From the NCBI GenBank assembly GCA_042867185.1, contig JBHZQV010000010.1, positions 1 to 64,000 of the forward strand: a stretch of 64,000 bases of DNA, read 5' to 3'. A program made the position numbers and the translations under genes. The DNA is from Xylophilus sp042867185. Its GTDB lineage: Bacteria > Pseudomonadota > Gammaproteobacteria > Burkholderiales > Burkholderiaceae_C. The notes under the pieces were generated by a model. That model worked only from the letters and a program-made list of their open reading frames with translations, did no database searches and was not told the origin of the DNA. Positions 8,792-16,445 of this stretch are shown in pieces (the first letter of the stretch is position 1; each line of letters begins with the position of its first letter).

Positions 8792-9046
8792 TCAACCGCC
8801 GGTGACCGGCGGGAAAAACGCCACCTCGGCACCGTCGCGCAAGGCTGCCGACTCGGTGCTCAGCACCTGGTCGATCGCCACCCGCACCGCCCGGTCGTGC
8901 GACAGGCTCTCGGCCCAGGCGCCACCACGCGCGATCAGCTCGTCGCGCAGCTGGCCGGCGGTGGCGGCGTCGGTTTCGAGCAGTTCGGTGCCGGTGCCGA
9001 CGGCCTCGCGCACCGAGGCGAAAAAGCGCAGCGTGATTTTGCTCAT
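8792..9046 (-). CDS. moaD: Molybdopterin synthase sulfur carrier MoaD
   Basis: An 84-residue ubiquitin-like sulfur carrier. It starts MSKITLRFFASVREAVG and ends with the obligatory C-terminal Gly-Gly (PPVTGG), which is adenylated and thiocarboxylated before sulfur is passed to cPMP on MoaE. The length is typical. Its ATG overlaps the TGA of moeA in ATGA (9043-9046), so the two are translationally coupled. Confidence 0.93.
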   Translation of the reverse strand: MSKITLRFFASVREAVGTGTELLETDAATAGQLRDELIARGGAWAESLSHDRAVRVAIDQVLSTESAALRDGAEVAFFPPVTGG

Positions 9047-10332
9047 CCCATCAACTCCGAGAACGGCAGAAATCGGACCGTGTCGCCCTGCGCGATCGCG
9101 GTGCCTGCCGGGTTGTCGACCAGGCCGTCGCCCCAGACCATCGAGGTGAGCACGCCCGAGCCCTGGTGGCCGAACAGTTCCAGGCCGCCGGCGGGGTTGC
9201 GCGCCACGCGCAGGAACTCGCGCCGGTGCTCGGCCTTGCCCCAGTCGAAATGCGCCGGCATCGGCAGCGGCGTGGGGGCCAGCTGCGTCGCGCCCTGCAG
9301 CTTGAGCAGGAAGGGCCGCACCAGCATCAGGAAGGTGACGAAGCTCGACACCGGGTTGCCCGGCAGGCCGATGAAATGCGCCGCGCCGACACGGCCGTAC
9401 GCGAACGGCTTGCCGGGCTTGATCGCCATCTGCCACAGCGTGAGCGTGCCGAGCGACTGCACCGCCGGCTTCACATGGTCCTCTTCGCCGACCGAGACGC
9501 CGCCGCTGGTCAGCACCAGGTCGTGCGCCTCGGCCGCGCCGCGCAACGCCTCGACCGTGGCGTCGAAATCGTCGGGCACGATGCCCAGGTCGGTCACCTC
9601 GCAGCCGGCGCGCAGCAGCAGGGCGCGCAGCAGGAAGCGGTTGGAGTTGTAGATCGCGCCGGGCGGCATCCGGTCGGCCGGCACGTCGCCGGGCATGACC
9701 AGCTCGTCGCCGGTGGAGAACAGCGCCACCCGGGGCCTGCGCGCCACGGTCAGGGTGGCGCAGCCGATGCTGGCCGCCAGGCCCTGCGCGGCCGGGTCGA
9801 GCCGCGTGCCGCGCGGCAGCACCACCGCGCCGCGGGCGACGTCCTCGCCGGCGCGGCGGATCGCCAGGCCGGCGGCGGGCGCCACGCCGATCCGCACCGC
9901 GTCGCCACCGCCCGCGCCCTCGGCCGCCGGCAGCGCGGTGCAGTTCTCCTGCATCACCACCGCGTCGGCGCCGGGCGGTACCGGCGCGCCGGTGAAGATG
10001 CGCGCGGCGGTGCCGGGCTGCAGCGGCTGGGGCACCTGGCCGGCGGCGATGCGCTGGGAGACCGGCAGTTCGGTACCGGGCCGGGCGGTATCGGCGGTGC
10101 GCACCGCATAGCCGTCCATCGCGCTGTTGTCGTGCGGCGGCACCTGCAGGGCGGAGACCAGGTCGGCGGCCAGCACCCGGCGGTCGGCGTCGAAGGTGGA
10201 GACGCTTTCGGTGTCGGCCAGGGGCTCGGCATAGGAGAGCAGTTCGGCCAGCGCGTCGTCGAGCGCGGTGAGCGTCTTGCGGGGCGCGCCGCGCACCAGC
10301 GGCGCGGCGGGGGATGGGGGGGTGGCGGTCAT
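9043..10332 (-). CDS. moeA: Molybdopterin molybdenumtransferase MoeA
   Basis: Inserts molybdate into adenylated molybdopterin. The ATG at 10332 gives 429 residues, a normal MoeA length; a longer frame upstream runs through mobB and is not used. Characteristic segments in order are PPHDNSAMDGYAV, ARIFTGAPVPPGADAVVMQE, RVALFSTGDELV, IYNSNRF, LTSGGVSVGEEDHVK, KPGKPFAYG and GLPGNPVSSFVTF. The stop overlaps moaD; mobB ends 29 bp upstream. Confidence 0.95.
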   Translation of the reverse strand: MTATPPSPAAPLVRGAPRKTLTALDDALAELLSYAEPLADTESVSTFDADRRVLAADLVSALQVPPHDNSAMDGYAVRTADTARPGTELPVSQRIAAGQVPQPLQPGTAARIFTGAPVPPGADAVVMQENCTALPAAEGAGGGDAVRIGVAPAAGLAIRRAGEDVARGAVVLPRGTRLDPAAQGLAASIGCATLTVARRPRVALFSTGDELVMPGDVPADRMPPGAIYNSNRFLLRALLLRAGCEVTDLGIVPDDFDATVEALRGAAEAHDLVLTSGGVSVGEEDHVKPAVQSLGTLTLWQMAIKPGKPFAYGRVGAAHFIGLPGNPVSSFVTFLMLVRPFLLKLQGATQLAPTPLPMPAHFDWGKAEHRREFLRVARNPAGGLELFGHQGSGVLTSMVWGDGLVDNPAGTAIAQGDTVRFLPFSELMG

Positions 10333-10361
10333 GCGGGTATTTTCGGCGCATCCGCCCCGCG

Positions 10362-10901
10362 CTAGCGATGCAAGGGGTAAGCGAAACGGGCCGCGTGCGC
10401 CAGCAGCCAGTCGCCGAGGGCGGCGGCGTCGTTCAGGTCGAGCAGCGGCAGCGCGGTGGCCACCGGCAGGGCCCCGGGCCGGTCGGTGGCGACGGCGCAG
10501 ATGGCGGCGTCCTGCGGATAGCGCGCCGGGTGGCCGGGGAAGTCGGCGGTCGGGGCGCGCCAGATCTCGATCTTGGGCAGGTCGCTGCCGCGGAAGCCCT
10601 CGACCAGCACCCAATCGACCGTCGGGTCGATCTCGGCGACCAGGGCGTGCACCTCCGGCTCCTGCGGCACCGGGTATTCGCGCATCAGCGCCAGGCGCAC
10701 GTCGGACGCCACCAGCACCTCGCAGGCGCCGGCCTTGCGGTGGCGCCAGCTGTCCTTGCCCTCGTGGTCGATGTCGAAGCGGTGGTGCGCATGCTTGACC
10801 ACCGCCACCCGCATGCCGCGCGCCACCAGGTGGGCGATCAGCGGTTCGAGCAGCGTGGTCTTGCCGGAGCCCGAGTACCCGGCGAAGCCGACCACCTTCA
10901 C
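10362..10901 (-). CDS. mobB: Molybdopterin-guanine dinucleotide biosynthesis adaptor MobB
   Basis: A small P-loop GTPase linked to conversion of Mo-molybdopterin to its guanine dinucleotide form with MobA. It has 179 residues and a GTG start (GTG AAG GTG GTC). The Walker A motif is GYSGSGKTTL at about residues 8-17. The family segments VKHAHHRFDIDHEGKDSWRHRKAGA and VLVEGFRGSDLPKIEIWR are present. No mobA is in the window. It lies between thrC and moeA on the same strand. Confidence 0.93.
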   Translation of the reverse strand: MKVVGFAGYSGSGKTTLLEPLIAHLVARGMRVAVVKHAHHRFDIDHEGKDSWRHRKAGACEVLVASDVRLALMREYPVPQEPEVHALVAEIDPTVDWVLVEGFRGSDLPKIEIWRAPTADFPGHPARYPQDAAICAVATDRPGALPVATALPLLDLNDAAALGDWLLAHAARFAYPLHR

Positions 10902-10913
10902 CCGACGCTCCTG

Positions 10914-10948
10914 AATCTATAGCAAGAGGCCAGCGCCGGACGCCGGCC
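10914..10948 (-). repeat. Dispersed hairpin repeat upstream of mobB
   Basis: AATCTATAGCAAGAGGCC precedes arms GCCGG (10935-10939) and CCGGC (10943-10947). It matches the left half seen at 18812 (AATCTATAGCTAGAGGCC). It lies between thrC and mobB and has no U-run, so it may be a degenerate copy. Strand is nominal because the element is nearly symmetric. Confidence 0.55.
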
Positions 10949-10985
10949 CGGGCACGATCCGGTTCGCAAGCGGCCCGCCCCCGAC

Positions 10986-12413
10986 TCAATCACAATGCCG
11001 GGCGATGTACGCCTGTACGGCCGCCACGTCGGCCGGCAGCGGCACGACGCGCTTGGGCAGCGACTCGATGCCGTCGAACTGCTTCGGCCGCTCGGGCTCC
11101 TGGCCCAGGGCCTCGACGATGGTGGCGGCGAACTTGATCGGCAAGGCCGTCTCCAGCACCACCATCGGCACGCCGGGCTGCAGCTGCTCGCGCGCCACCT
11201 TCAGTGCATCGGCGGTGTGCGGATCGACCATGGTCGCGAAGCGCTTCCAGGTGTCCTGGATGGTCGCGACGCGGTCGGCATGGGTGCTGCGGCCGCTGGC
11301 GAAGCCGTACTTGCCGGAGGCGTCGGCGAAGGAGGCGTGCGCGTGCAGTTCGAACCTGCCGTGGGCGTTGAGTTCGTCCGAGAACAGCCGCTTCACCTCG
11401 GCCCCGTCGCGGGCCAGCAGGTCGAACACGAAACGCTCGAAGTTGCTCGCCTTGCTGATGTCCATCGACGGGCTGGAGGTCTCGTGCGTGTCCTGGCTGC
11501 CGCGCACCCGGTAGACGCCGGTGCGGAAGAACTCGTCGAGCACGTCGTTCTCGTTGGTGGCCACCACCAGCCGCGCGATCGGCAGGCCCATCATGCGGGC
11601 GACGTGGCCGGCGCAGACGTTGCCGAAGTTGCCGCTCGGCACGGCGAAGCTCACTCTCTGGTCGTTGGTCCGAGAAGCCTGGAAGTAGCCGGCGAAGTAG
11701 TACACCACCTGGGCCAGCAGACGCGCCCAGTTGATCGAGTTGACCGTGCCGATCCGGTACTTGCGCTTGAACGCCAGGTCGTTGCTGACCGCCTTGACGA
11801 TGTCCTGGCAGTCGTCGAACACGCCCTCGATCGCCAGGTTGTGGATGTTGGCGTCCTGCAGGCTGAACATCTGCGCCTGCTGGAACGGGCTCATCCGGCC
11901 CTGGGGCGAGGTCATGAAGACGCGCACGCCCTGCTTGCCCTTCATCGCGTATTCGGCCGCGCTGCCGGTGTCGCCGCTGGTGGCGCCGAGGATGTTGAGT
12001 TCCTCGCCGCGCCGGCCCAGTTCGTACTCGAACAGGTGGCCCAGCAGCTGCATCGCCATGTCCTTGAAGGCGAGCGTCGGGCCGTTGGAGAGCGCCTCCA
12101 GGTACACGCCGTCTTCCAGTTCGCGCAGCGGCACGATCTCCCGGGTGCCGAATACCGCCCGAGTGTAGGTCTTGTCGCAGATCGCCTTCAGGTCGGCCGC
12201 CGGAACGTCGTCGATATAGAGCGACAGGATCTCGAACGCCAGCGCGGCGTAGCCCCGCGTGTCGTACACCGTGCGCCATTTCGCGAGGGTGGCGGCATCG
12301 GCCTGCGGATAGTGCTCGGGCAGGTAGAGCCCGCCGTCGGGCGCCAGGCCCTCCAGCAGGATGTCGGAAAAACGCTTGCGCTCGGGGTGGCCGCGGGTGG
12401 AGAGGTATTGCAT
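10986..12413 (-). CDS. thrC: Threonine synthase
   Basis: PLP enzyme that converts O-phosphohomoserine to threonine. It has 475 residues, the length of the longer proteobacterial class. Visible marks are the N-terminal MQYLSTRG start, the PLP-lysine region LSNGPTLAFKDMAMQ, ATSGDTGSAAEYAM (phosphate-binding Gly/Ser turn) and VPSGNFGNVCAGHVA. It starts one base after the hom stop (stop at 12415-12417, start at 12413), so it is coupled to hom. Confidence 0.96.
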   Translation of the reverse strand: MQYLSTRGHPERKRFSDILLEGLAPDGGLYLPEHYPQADAATLAKWRTVYDTRGYAALAFEILSLYIDDVPAADLKAICDKTYTRAVFGTREIVPLRELEDGVYLEALSNGPTLAFKDMAMQLLGHLFEYELGRRGEELNILGATSGDTGSAAEYAMKGKQGVRVFMTSPQGRMSPFQQAQMFSLQDANIHNLAIEGVFDDCQDIVKAVSNDLAFKRKYRIGTVNSINWARLLAQVVYYFAGYFQASRTNDQRVSFAVPSGNFGNVCAGHVARMMGLPIARLVVATNENDVLDEFFRTGVYRVRGSQDTHETSSPSMDISKASNFERFVFDLLARDGAEVKRLFSDELNAHGRFELHAHASFADASGKYGFASGRSTHADRVATIQDTWKRFATMVDPHTADALKVAREQLQPGVPMVVLETALPIKFAATIVEALGQEPERPKQFDGIESLPKRVVPLPADVAAVQAYIARHCD

Positions 12414-12414
12414 G

Positions 12415-13776
12415 TCAGGCCAGCTCTTCCTTGCGGATCCGCACGATCGGCGCCAGCACCGTGGGCAGCGCCTGCATCTGGGCGATGACCGCGTCGACCG
12501 TGCCTTCGCGGGTGTCGTGGGTCAGGATGATCACGTCGGTCTGGGTGGCGCCCTCGCCGGCGACCTCGTCGGCTTCGCGCTGCAGCACCGCGTCGATGCT
12601 GATGCCGGCCTCGGCCAGCAGGCCGGTGACCTTGGCCAGCACGCCGGCCTGGTCGGCGACGCGCAGGCGCAGGTAGTAGCTGGTGACGGTCTCGGCCATC
12701 GGCAGCACCGGCAGGTCGCCGCCGTTGGAGAGGACGGCGTCGGGCTGGAACGCCAGGTGCGGCACCCGGTGGCCGGGGTCGGCGGTGTGCAGGCGGGCGA
12801 TGTCGACCAGGTCGGCGATCACCGCGCTGGCGGTCGGCTCGCTGCCGGCGCCCTTGCCGTAGTAGAGCGTGGTGCCGACGGCGTCGCCCTGCACCATCAC
12901 CGCGTTCATCGCGCCCTCGACGTTGGCGATCAGGCGCTTCGACGGCACCAGGCTCGGGTGCACCCGCAGCTCGATGCCACTGACCTCGCCAGAGGCCGCT
13001 CCCGTGCCCCCGCGGCGCTTGGCGATGCCCAGCAGCTTGATGCGGTAGCCCAGCTGCTCGGCGTAGCGGATGTCCTGCGCGCCGAGCCGGGTGATGCCCT
13101 CGACGTACGCCTTGTCGAACTGCACCGGAATGCCGAAGGCGATGGCCGACATCAGCGTGGCCTTGTGCGCGGCGTCGACGCCCTCGATGTCGAAGGTCGG
13201 GTCGGCCTCGGCGTAGCCCAGGCGCTGGGCTTGCTTGAGCACCACGTCGAAATCGAGGCCCTTGTCGCGCATCTCGGACAGGATGAAGTTGGTGGTGCCG
13301 TTGATGATGCCGGCCAGCCACTGGATGCGGTTGGCGGTGAGGCCCTCGCGCAGTGCCTTGATGATCGGGATGCCGCCGGCGACGGCCGCCTCGAAGGCCA
13401 CCATCACGCCCTTTTTATGCGCGGCCTCGAAGATCTCGGTGCCGTGCACCGCCAGCAGCGCCTTGTTGGCGGTGACGACGTGCTTGCCGGCGGCGATCGC
13501 CTCCAGCACCAGCTCGCGCGCCAGGGTATAGCCGCCGATCAGCTCGACGACGATGTCGATGTCGGGGTTGCGGAGGATGTCGCGCGGGTCTTCGACCACC
13601 AGGGCCGCATCGCCGACGATCTCGCGGGCCTTGGCCCGGTCGCGGCGGGAAACGGCCACGATCTCGATGCCGCGGCCGGCCCGGCGCTTGATCTCTTCCT
13701 GGTTGCGCCGCAGCACTTCGAACACGCCGGTGCCGACGGTGCCGATGCCCAGCACGCCTACTTGGATGGGTTTCAT
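12415..13776 (-). CDS. hom: Homoserine dehydrogenase
   Basis: NAD(P)H-dependent reduction of aspartate semialdehyde to homoserine, the branch point to threonine and methionine. It has 453 residues from the ATG at 13776. It has the nucleotide-binding motif GVLGIGTVGTGV (about 7-18), VVTANKALLA, AGIINGTTNFIL, the catalytic region ADPTFDIEGVDAAHK, and a C-terminal ACT domain (about 370-445, YYLRLRVADQAGVLAKV) expected to sense threonine. It lies between alaA and thrC in one minus-strand operon. Confidence 0.96.
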   Translation of the reverse strand: MKPIQVGVLGIGTVGTGVFEVLRRNQEEIKRRAGRGIEIVAVSRRDRAKAREIVGDAALVVEDPRDILRNPDIDIVVELIGGYTLARELVLEAIAAGKHVVTANKALLAVHGTEIFEAAHKKGVMVAFEAAVAGGIPIIKALREGLTANRIQWLAGIINGTTNFILSEMRDKGLDFDVVLKQAQRLGYAEADPTFDIEGVDAAHKATLMSAIAFGIPVQFDKAYVEGITRLGAQDIRYAEQLGYRIKLLGIAKRRGGTGAASGEVSGIELRVHPSLVPSKRLIANVEGAMNAVMVQGDAVGTTLYYGKGAGSEPTASAVIADLVDIARLHTADPGHRVPHLAFQPDAVLSNGGDLPVLPMAETVTSYYLRLRVADQAGVLAKVTGLLAEAGISIDAVLQREADEVAGEGATQTDVIILTHDTREGTVDAVIAQMQALPTVLAPIVRIRKEELA

Positions 13777-13853
13777 ATCTCTCTCGGGAACGCTGCAAAT
13801 ACGGGATGCGGCGCCGCGCATGCGACACCATCGAAAAGGACCGGACCCGCCCC

Positions 13854-15077
13854 TCAGGCGTGGCGCTTGCGGTAGCTTTCGAGGAACTTGGCGATGCGGC
13901 CGATGGCCTCGCGCAGGTCGTCCTCGTGCGGCAGGAACACGATCCGGAAATGGTCGGTGTCGGGCCAGTTGAAGCCGGTGCCCTGCACCAGCATCACCCG
14001 GGTCTCCTGCAGCAGCTCCAGGAAGAACTGGCGGTCGTCGGCGATCGGATAGACGGCCGGGTCGAGCTTCGGGAACATGTAGAGCGCCGCCTGCGGCTTG
14101 ACGCAGCTCACCCCGGGGATCGCGGTGATCAGCTCGTAGGCCAGGTCGCGCTGGCGGCGCAGCCGTCCGCCGGGCCCGACCAGGTCGTTGATGCTCTGGT
14201 AGCCGCCCAGCGCGGTCTGGATCGCCCACTGGCCGGGCACGTTGGCGCAGAGCCGCATGTTCGAGAGCATGTTGAGGCCCTCGATGTAGTCGCGCGCCGC
14301 CTTCTTGTCGCCCGACACCACCAGCCAGCCGGCGCGGTAGCCGCAGGAGCGGTAGCTCTTCGAGAGCGAGTTGAAGGTGAGCGTCAGCACGTCTTCCGAC
14401 AGGCTGGCGATGGCGGTGTGCCGCACGCCGTCGTAGAGCACCTTGTCGTAGACCTCGTCGGCGAACAGCACCAGGCCGTGCTCGCGGGCGATGCCGACCA
14501 GGCTCCGGAGCAGCTCGGTGGAATAGAGCGCGCCGGTCGGGTTGTTCGGGTTGATCACCACGATGCCCTTGGTGCGCGGGGTGATCTTGGCGCGGATGTC
14601 GTCCAGGTCGGGCATCCAGCCGTCGGCCTCGTCGCAGCGGTAGTGCACCGGCGTGCCGCCCGACAGGCTGGTGGAGGCGGTCCACAGCGGGTAGTCGGGC
14701 ATCGGCAGCAGCAGTTCGTCGCCGTCGTTGAGCAGCGCGTTGGTCGCCATCGCGATCAGCTCGGAGGCGCCGTTGCCCAGGTAGATGTCGTCGAGCGTCA
14801 CGCCCGCGATGCCCTGCTCCTGGGTGTAGTGCATCACCGCCTTGCGCGCCGCGAAGATGCCCTTGCTGTCGGAATAACCCGCCGAGTTGGGCAGGTTGCG
14901 GATCATGTCCTGCTGCACTTCCTCGGGCGCATCGAAACCGAACACGGCCAGGTTGCCGATGTTGAGCTTGATGATCTTCTGGCCCTCTTCCTCCATCTGC
15001 TTGGCGCGGTCCATGATGGGGCCGCGGATGTCGTAGAGGACGTTGGCGAGCTTGGCGGATTTCTGGATGGCCTTCAA
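13854..15077 (-). CDS. alaA: Glutamate-pyruvate aminotransferase AlaA
   Basis: Class I/II PLP aminotransferase that makes alanine from pyruvate and glutamate. It has 407 residues and closely follows E. coli AlaA: KSAKLANVLYDIRGP at the start, GFDAPEEVQQDMIRNLP, INPNNPTGALYS, FADEVYDKVLYD, the PLP lysine in SLSKSYRSCGYRAGW, and MRLCANVPGQWAIQTALGGYQS. One oddity is GNLAVFGF where the family usually has GNPAPFGF. The start is TTG (15077), preceded by a strong GGAGGA site. In this lineage it typically heads the hom-thrC operon. Confidence 0.9.
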   Translation of the reverse strand: MKAIQKSAKLANVLYDIRGPIMDRAKQMEEEGQKIIKLNIGNLAVFGFDAPEEVQQDMIRNLPNSAGYSDSKGIFAARKAVMHYTQEQGIAGVTLDDIYLGNGASELIAMATNALLNDGDELLLPMPDYPLWTASTSLSGGTPVHYRCDEADGWMPDLDDIRAKITPRTKGIVVINPNNPTGALYSTELLRSLVGIAREHGLVLFADEVYDKVLYDGVRHTAIASLSEDVLTLTFNSLSKSYRSCGYRAGWLVVSGDKKAARDYIEGLNMLSNMRLCANVPGQWAIQTALGGYQSINDLVGPGGRLRRQRDLAYELITAIPGVSCVKPQAALYMFPKLDPAVYPIADDRQFFLELLQETRVMLVQGTGFNWPDTDHFRIVFLPHEDDLREAIGRIAKFLESYRKRHA

Positions 15078-15112
15078 GGTTCCTCCGAAGGGCGGGCGGC
15101 AGCAGGGAAACC

Positions 15113-15118
15113 TATAAT
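15113..15118 (+). promoter_or_regulatory. TATAAT -10 hexamer between alaA and the Mth938 gene
   Basis: A perfect TATAAT lies on the plus strand in the 146-bp divergent gap. No good -35 is visible 16-18 bp upstream. It may start the Mth938-domain gene, about 105 bp downstream; the nearly symmetric AT core could also serve alaA. Confidence 0.4.
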
Positions 15119-15223
15119 TGAACCACAGTTTGCCTTGTGCGAAGCCGCGCCGCCGCGGTGCTGGCCGGCCCGCGCCACCGCGTCGGCGCCCTCTTTTTTC
15201 GACCCCCCACTCCCTGCCCCGCC

Positions 15224-15622
15224 ATGAAACTCCAGCCCGACAAGTTCGACGCGCCTTCCATCAGCGGCCACGGTCCGGGCTGGATCGGTCTGGGCCCCGA
15301 GCGGATCGCCTCCAGCGTGATCCTGGGCTCGCGCGGCGAGCGGATCGATTGGCCTTGCGACCGTTTCGAGGACTTGACGGCCGCGCATTTCGAGACGCTG
15401 GCGGGGCTGGATGCGGAGCTGATCATCTTCGGCAGCGGCCTGCGCAACCGGTTCCCGCCGACGGCGTGGCTGCGGCCGCTGATCGCGCGGCAGATTGGCC
15501 TGGAGACGATGGATACGGCCGCCGCCTGCCGCACCTACAACATCCTGGCGGGCGAAGGCCGGCATGTACTGGCGGCCCTGCTGCTGGAGCCCCTGCCGGA
15601 CACGCGTGCTTCCGGCACCTGA
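15224..15622 (+). CDS. Mth938-like domain (DUF498) protein
   Basis: A 132-residue single-domain protein of the Mth938/NDUFAF3-like superfamily. The C-terminal half has the family patterns ELIIFGSGLRNRFPP and MDTAAACRTYNILAGEGRHVLAALLLEP. Homologues are common as stand-alone genes in proteobacteria, and the eukaryotic relative assists complex I assembly; the bacterial role is not established. The ATG at 15224 is preferred because the 29 upstream codons of the frame lack family similarity. Divergent from alaA, followed by bcp on the same strand. Confidence 0.8.
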   Translation: MKLQPDKFDAPSISGHGPGWIGLGPERIASSVILGSRGERIDWPCDRFEDLTAAHFETLAGLDAELIIFGSGLRNRFPPTAWLRPLIARQIGLETMDTAAACRTYNILAGEGRHVLAALLLEPLPDTRASGT

Positions 15623-15644
15623 AATACGACGCAAATCTGCGAAG

Positions 15645-15653
15645 TGTTAAAAT
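15645..15653 (+). promoter_or_regulatory. Extended -10 promoter for bcp
   Basis: TGTTAAAAT fits the extended -10 form TGn-TATAAT. The leader to the bcp start is about 85 nt and contains a weak AAGGA/TCCTT hairpin followed by a T-run (about 15676-15700) that might attenuate. Confidence 0.45.
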
Positions 15654-15744
15654 CCGCGGTTGCGGTTGGGGCCATCAAGGACGATAGCATCCTTTTTCCC
15701 CGGCTTTCAACGACCACATCCTGGCACAGGGAAATAGAAGATAT

Positions 15745-16224
15745 ATGGCGATCGTTGTCAACAAGCCCATTCCCGAATTCGAAGCGAACGCCACGAACGG
15801 AATCAGAGTCTCCAACACTTCGCATCTCGGCCATGTGATGGTTTTGTACTTTTACCCGAAAGACAATACCCCGGGATGCACCACCGAAGCGATGCAGTTC
15901 CGCGACCGGTACAAGGATTTCGTGAAAGCCGGCGCCACGCTGTTCGGCGTGTCCCGCGACAACATGAAGTCGCACGACGAGTTCAAGGCCACGCTCGAGC
16001 TGCCCTTCGAACTGATCGCGGACACCGAAGAGAAGATGTGCCACATGTTCGGCGTGGTCAAGAACAAGATCATGTACGGCAAGAAGGTCAAGGGCATCGA
16101 GCGCAGCACCTTCCTGATCGGTGCCGATGGCCTGCTGGCCGCCGAGTGGCGCGGCCTGAAGGTGCCGGGCCATGTCGACGAGGTGCTGGCCGCCGTCAAG
16201 GAAATCACCCGCAAGGCCGCCTGA
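15745..16224 (+). CDS. bcp: Thiol peroxidase Bcp (PrxQ family)
   Basis: A thioredoxin-fold peroxiredoxin of 159 residues that reduces hydrogen and organic peroxides. The peroxidatic Cys45 is in YPKDNTPGCTTEA. The usual nearby resolving Cys50 of E. coli Bcp is Met here; the only other cysteine is Cys99 in EEKMCHMFG. The enzyme therefore works either as a 1-Cys type or with Cys99 as partner. The ATG at 15745 sits after GAAATAGAAG. A stem (16230-16248) and a strong terminator (16313-16342) follow it. Confidence 0.92.
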   Translation: MAIVVNKPIPEFEANATNGIRVSNTSHLGHVMVLYFYPKDNTPGCTTEAMQFRDRYKDFVKAGATLFGVSRDNMKSHDEFKATLELPFELIADTEEKMCHMFGVVKNKIMYGKKVKGIERSTFLIGADGLLAAEWRGLKVPGHVDEVLAAVKEITRKAA

Positions 16225-16229
16225 GGCAT

Positions 16230-16248
16230 CTGCCGCATGCGGCGGCAG
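16230..16248 (+). repeat. Hairpin directly after the bcp stop
   Basis: CTGCCGC (16230-16236) pairs with GCGGCAG (16242-16248). It starts 5 bp after the bcp stop and lacks a U-run. It could be a 3' end stabiliser of bcp mRNA, separate from the terminator 65 bp further on. Confidence 0.45.
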
Positions 16249-16278
16249 GCCGACACGGGGGTCATGCATAATGATTCG

Positions 16279-16345
16279 ATGCTGTTGGGCCTTGCGCTGC
16301 ACCCCTCCTTCCAAAGCCGTCTGGTGTTCCAGACGGCTTTTTCGT
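16279..16345 (+). ncRNA. Candidate small RNA between bcp and phoH
   Basis: A CATAAT hexamer at 16267-16272 could be a -10 element, putting a start near 16279. The RNA would be about 65 nt: an unpaired 5' part with ACCCCTCCTTCC (16301-16312), complementary to Shine-Dalgarno sequences, followed by a perfect 12-bp terminator stem and T-run. This layout is typical of trans-acting sRNAs that block ribosome binding sites. There is no good -35, so it may simply be the bcp 3' UTR. Confidence 0.35.
16313..16342 (+). terminator. Intrinsic terminator
   Basis: AAAGCCGTCTGG and CCAGACGGCTTT form a perfect 12-bp stem with a TGTT loop, followed by TT. The left A-run makes it potentially bidirectional. It terminates bcp or the candidate small RNA. 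Confidence 0.9.
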
Positions 16346-16445
16346 TTGTCGCTCCGCTTTCCGACCGCCGCCCCGGCCTGCCTCGCCGGCAACCGCCGGT
16401 GCGGCGCCCCTCCCGTTGACTCCTTCCACGCGAGCTGAACGCCCC

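Noticed and set aside
12410..15080. Threonine or leucine attenuator/riboswitch before hom, thrC or leuC
   Set aside because: Gaps are too short, and no leader peptide with runs of Thr/Leu codons or terminator pair is visible.
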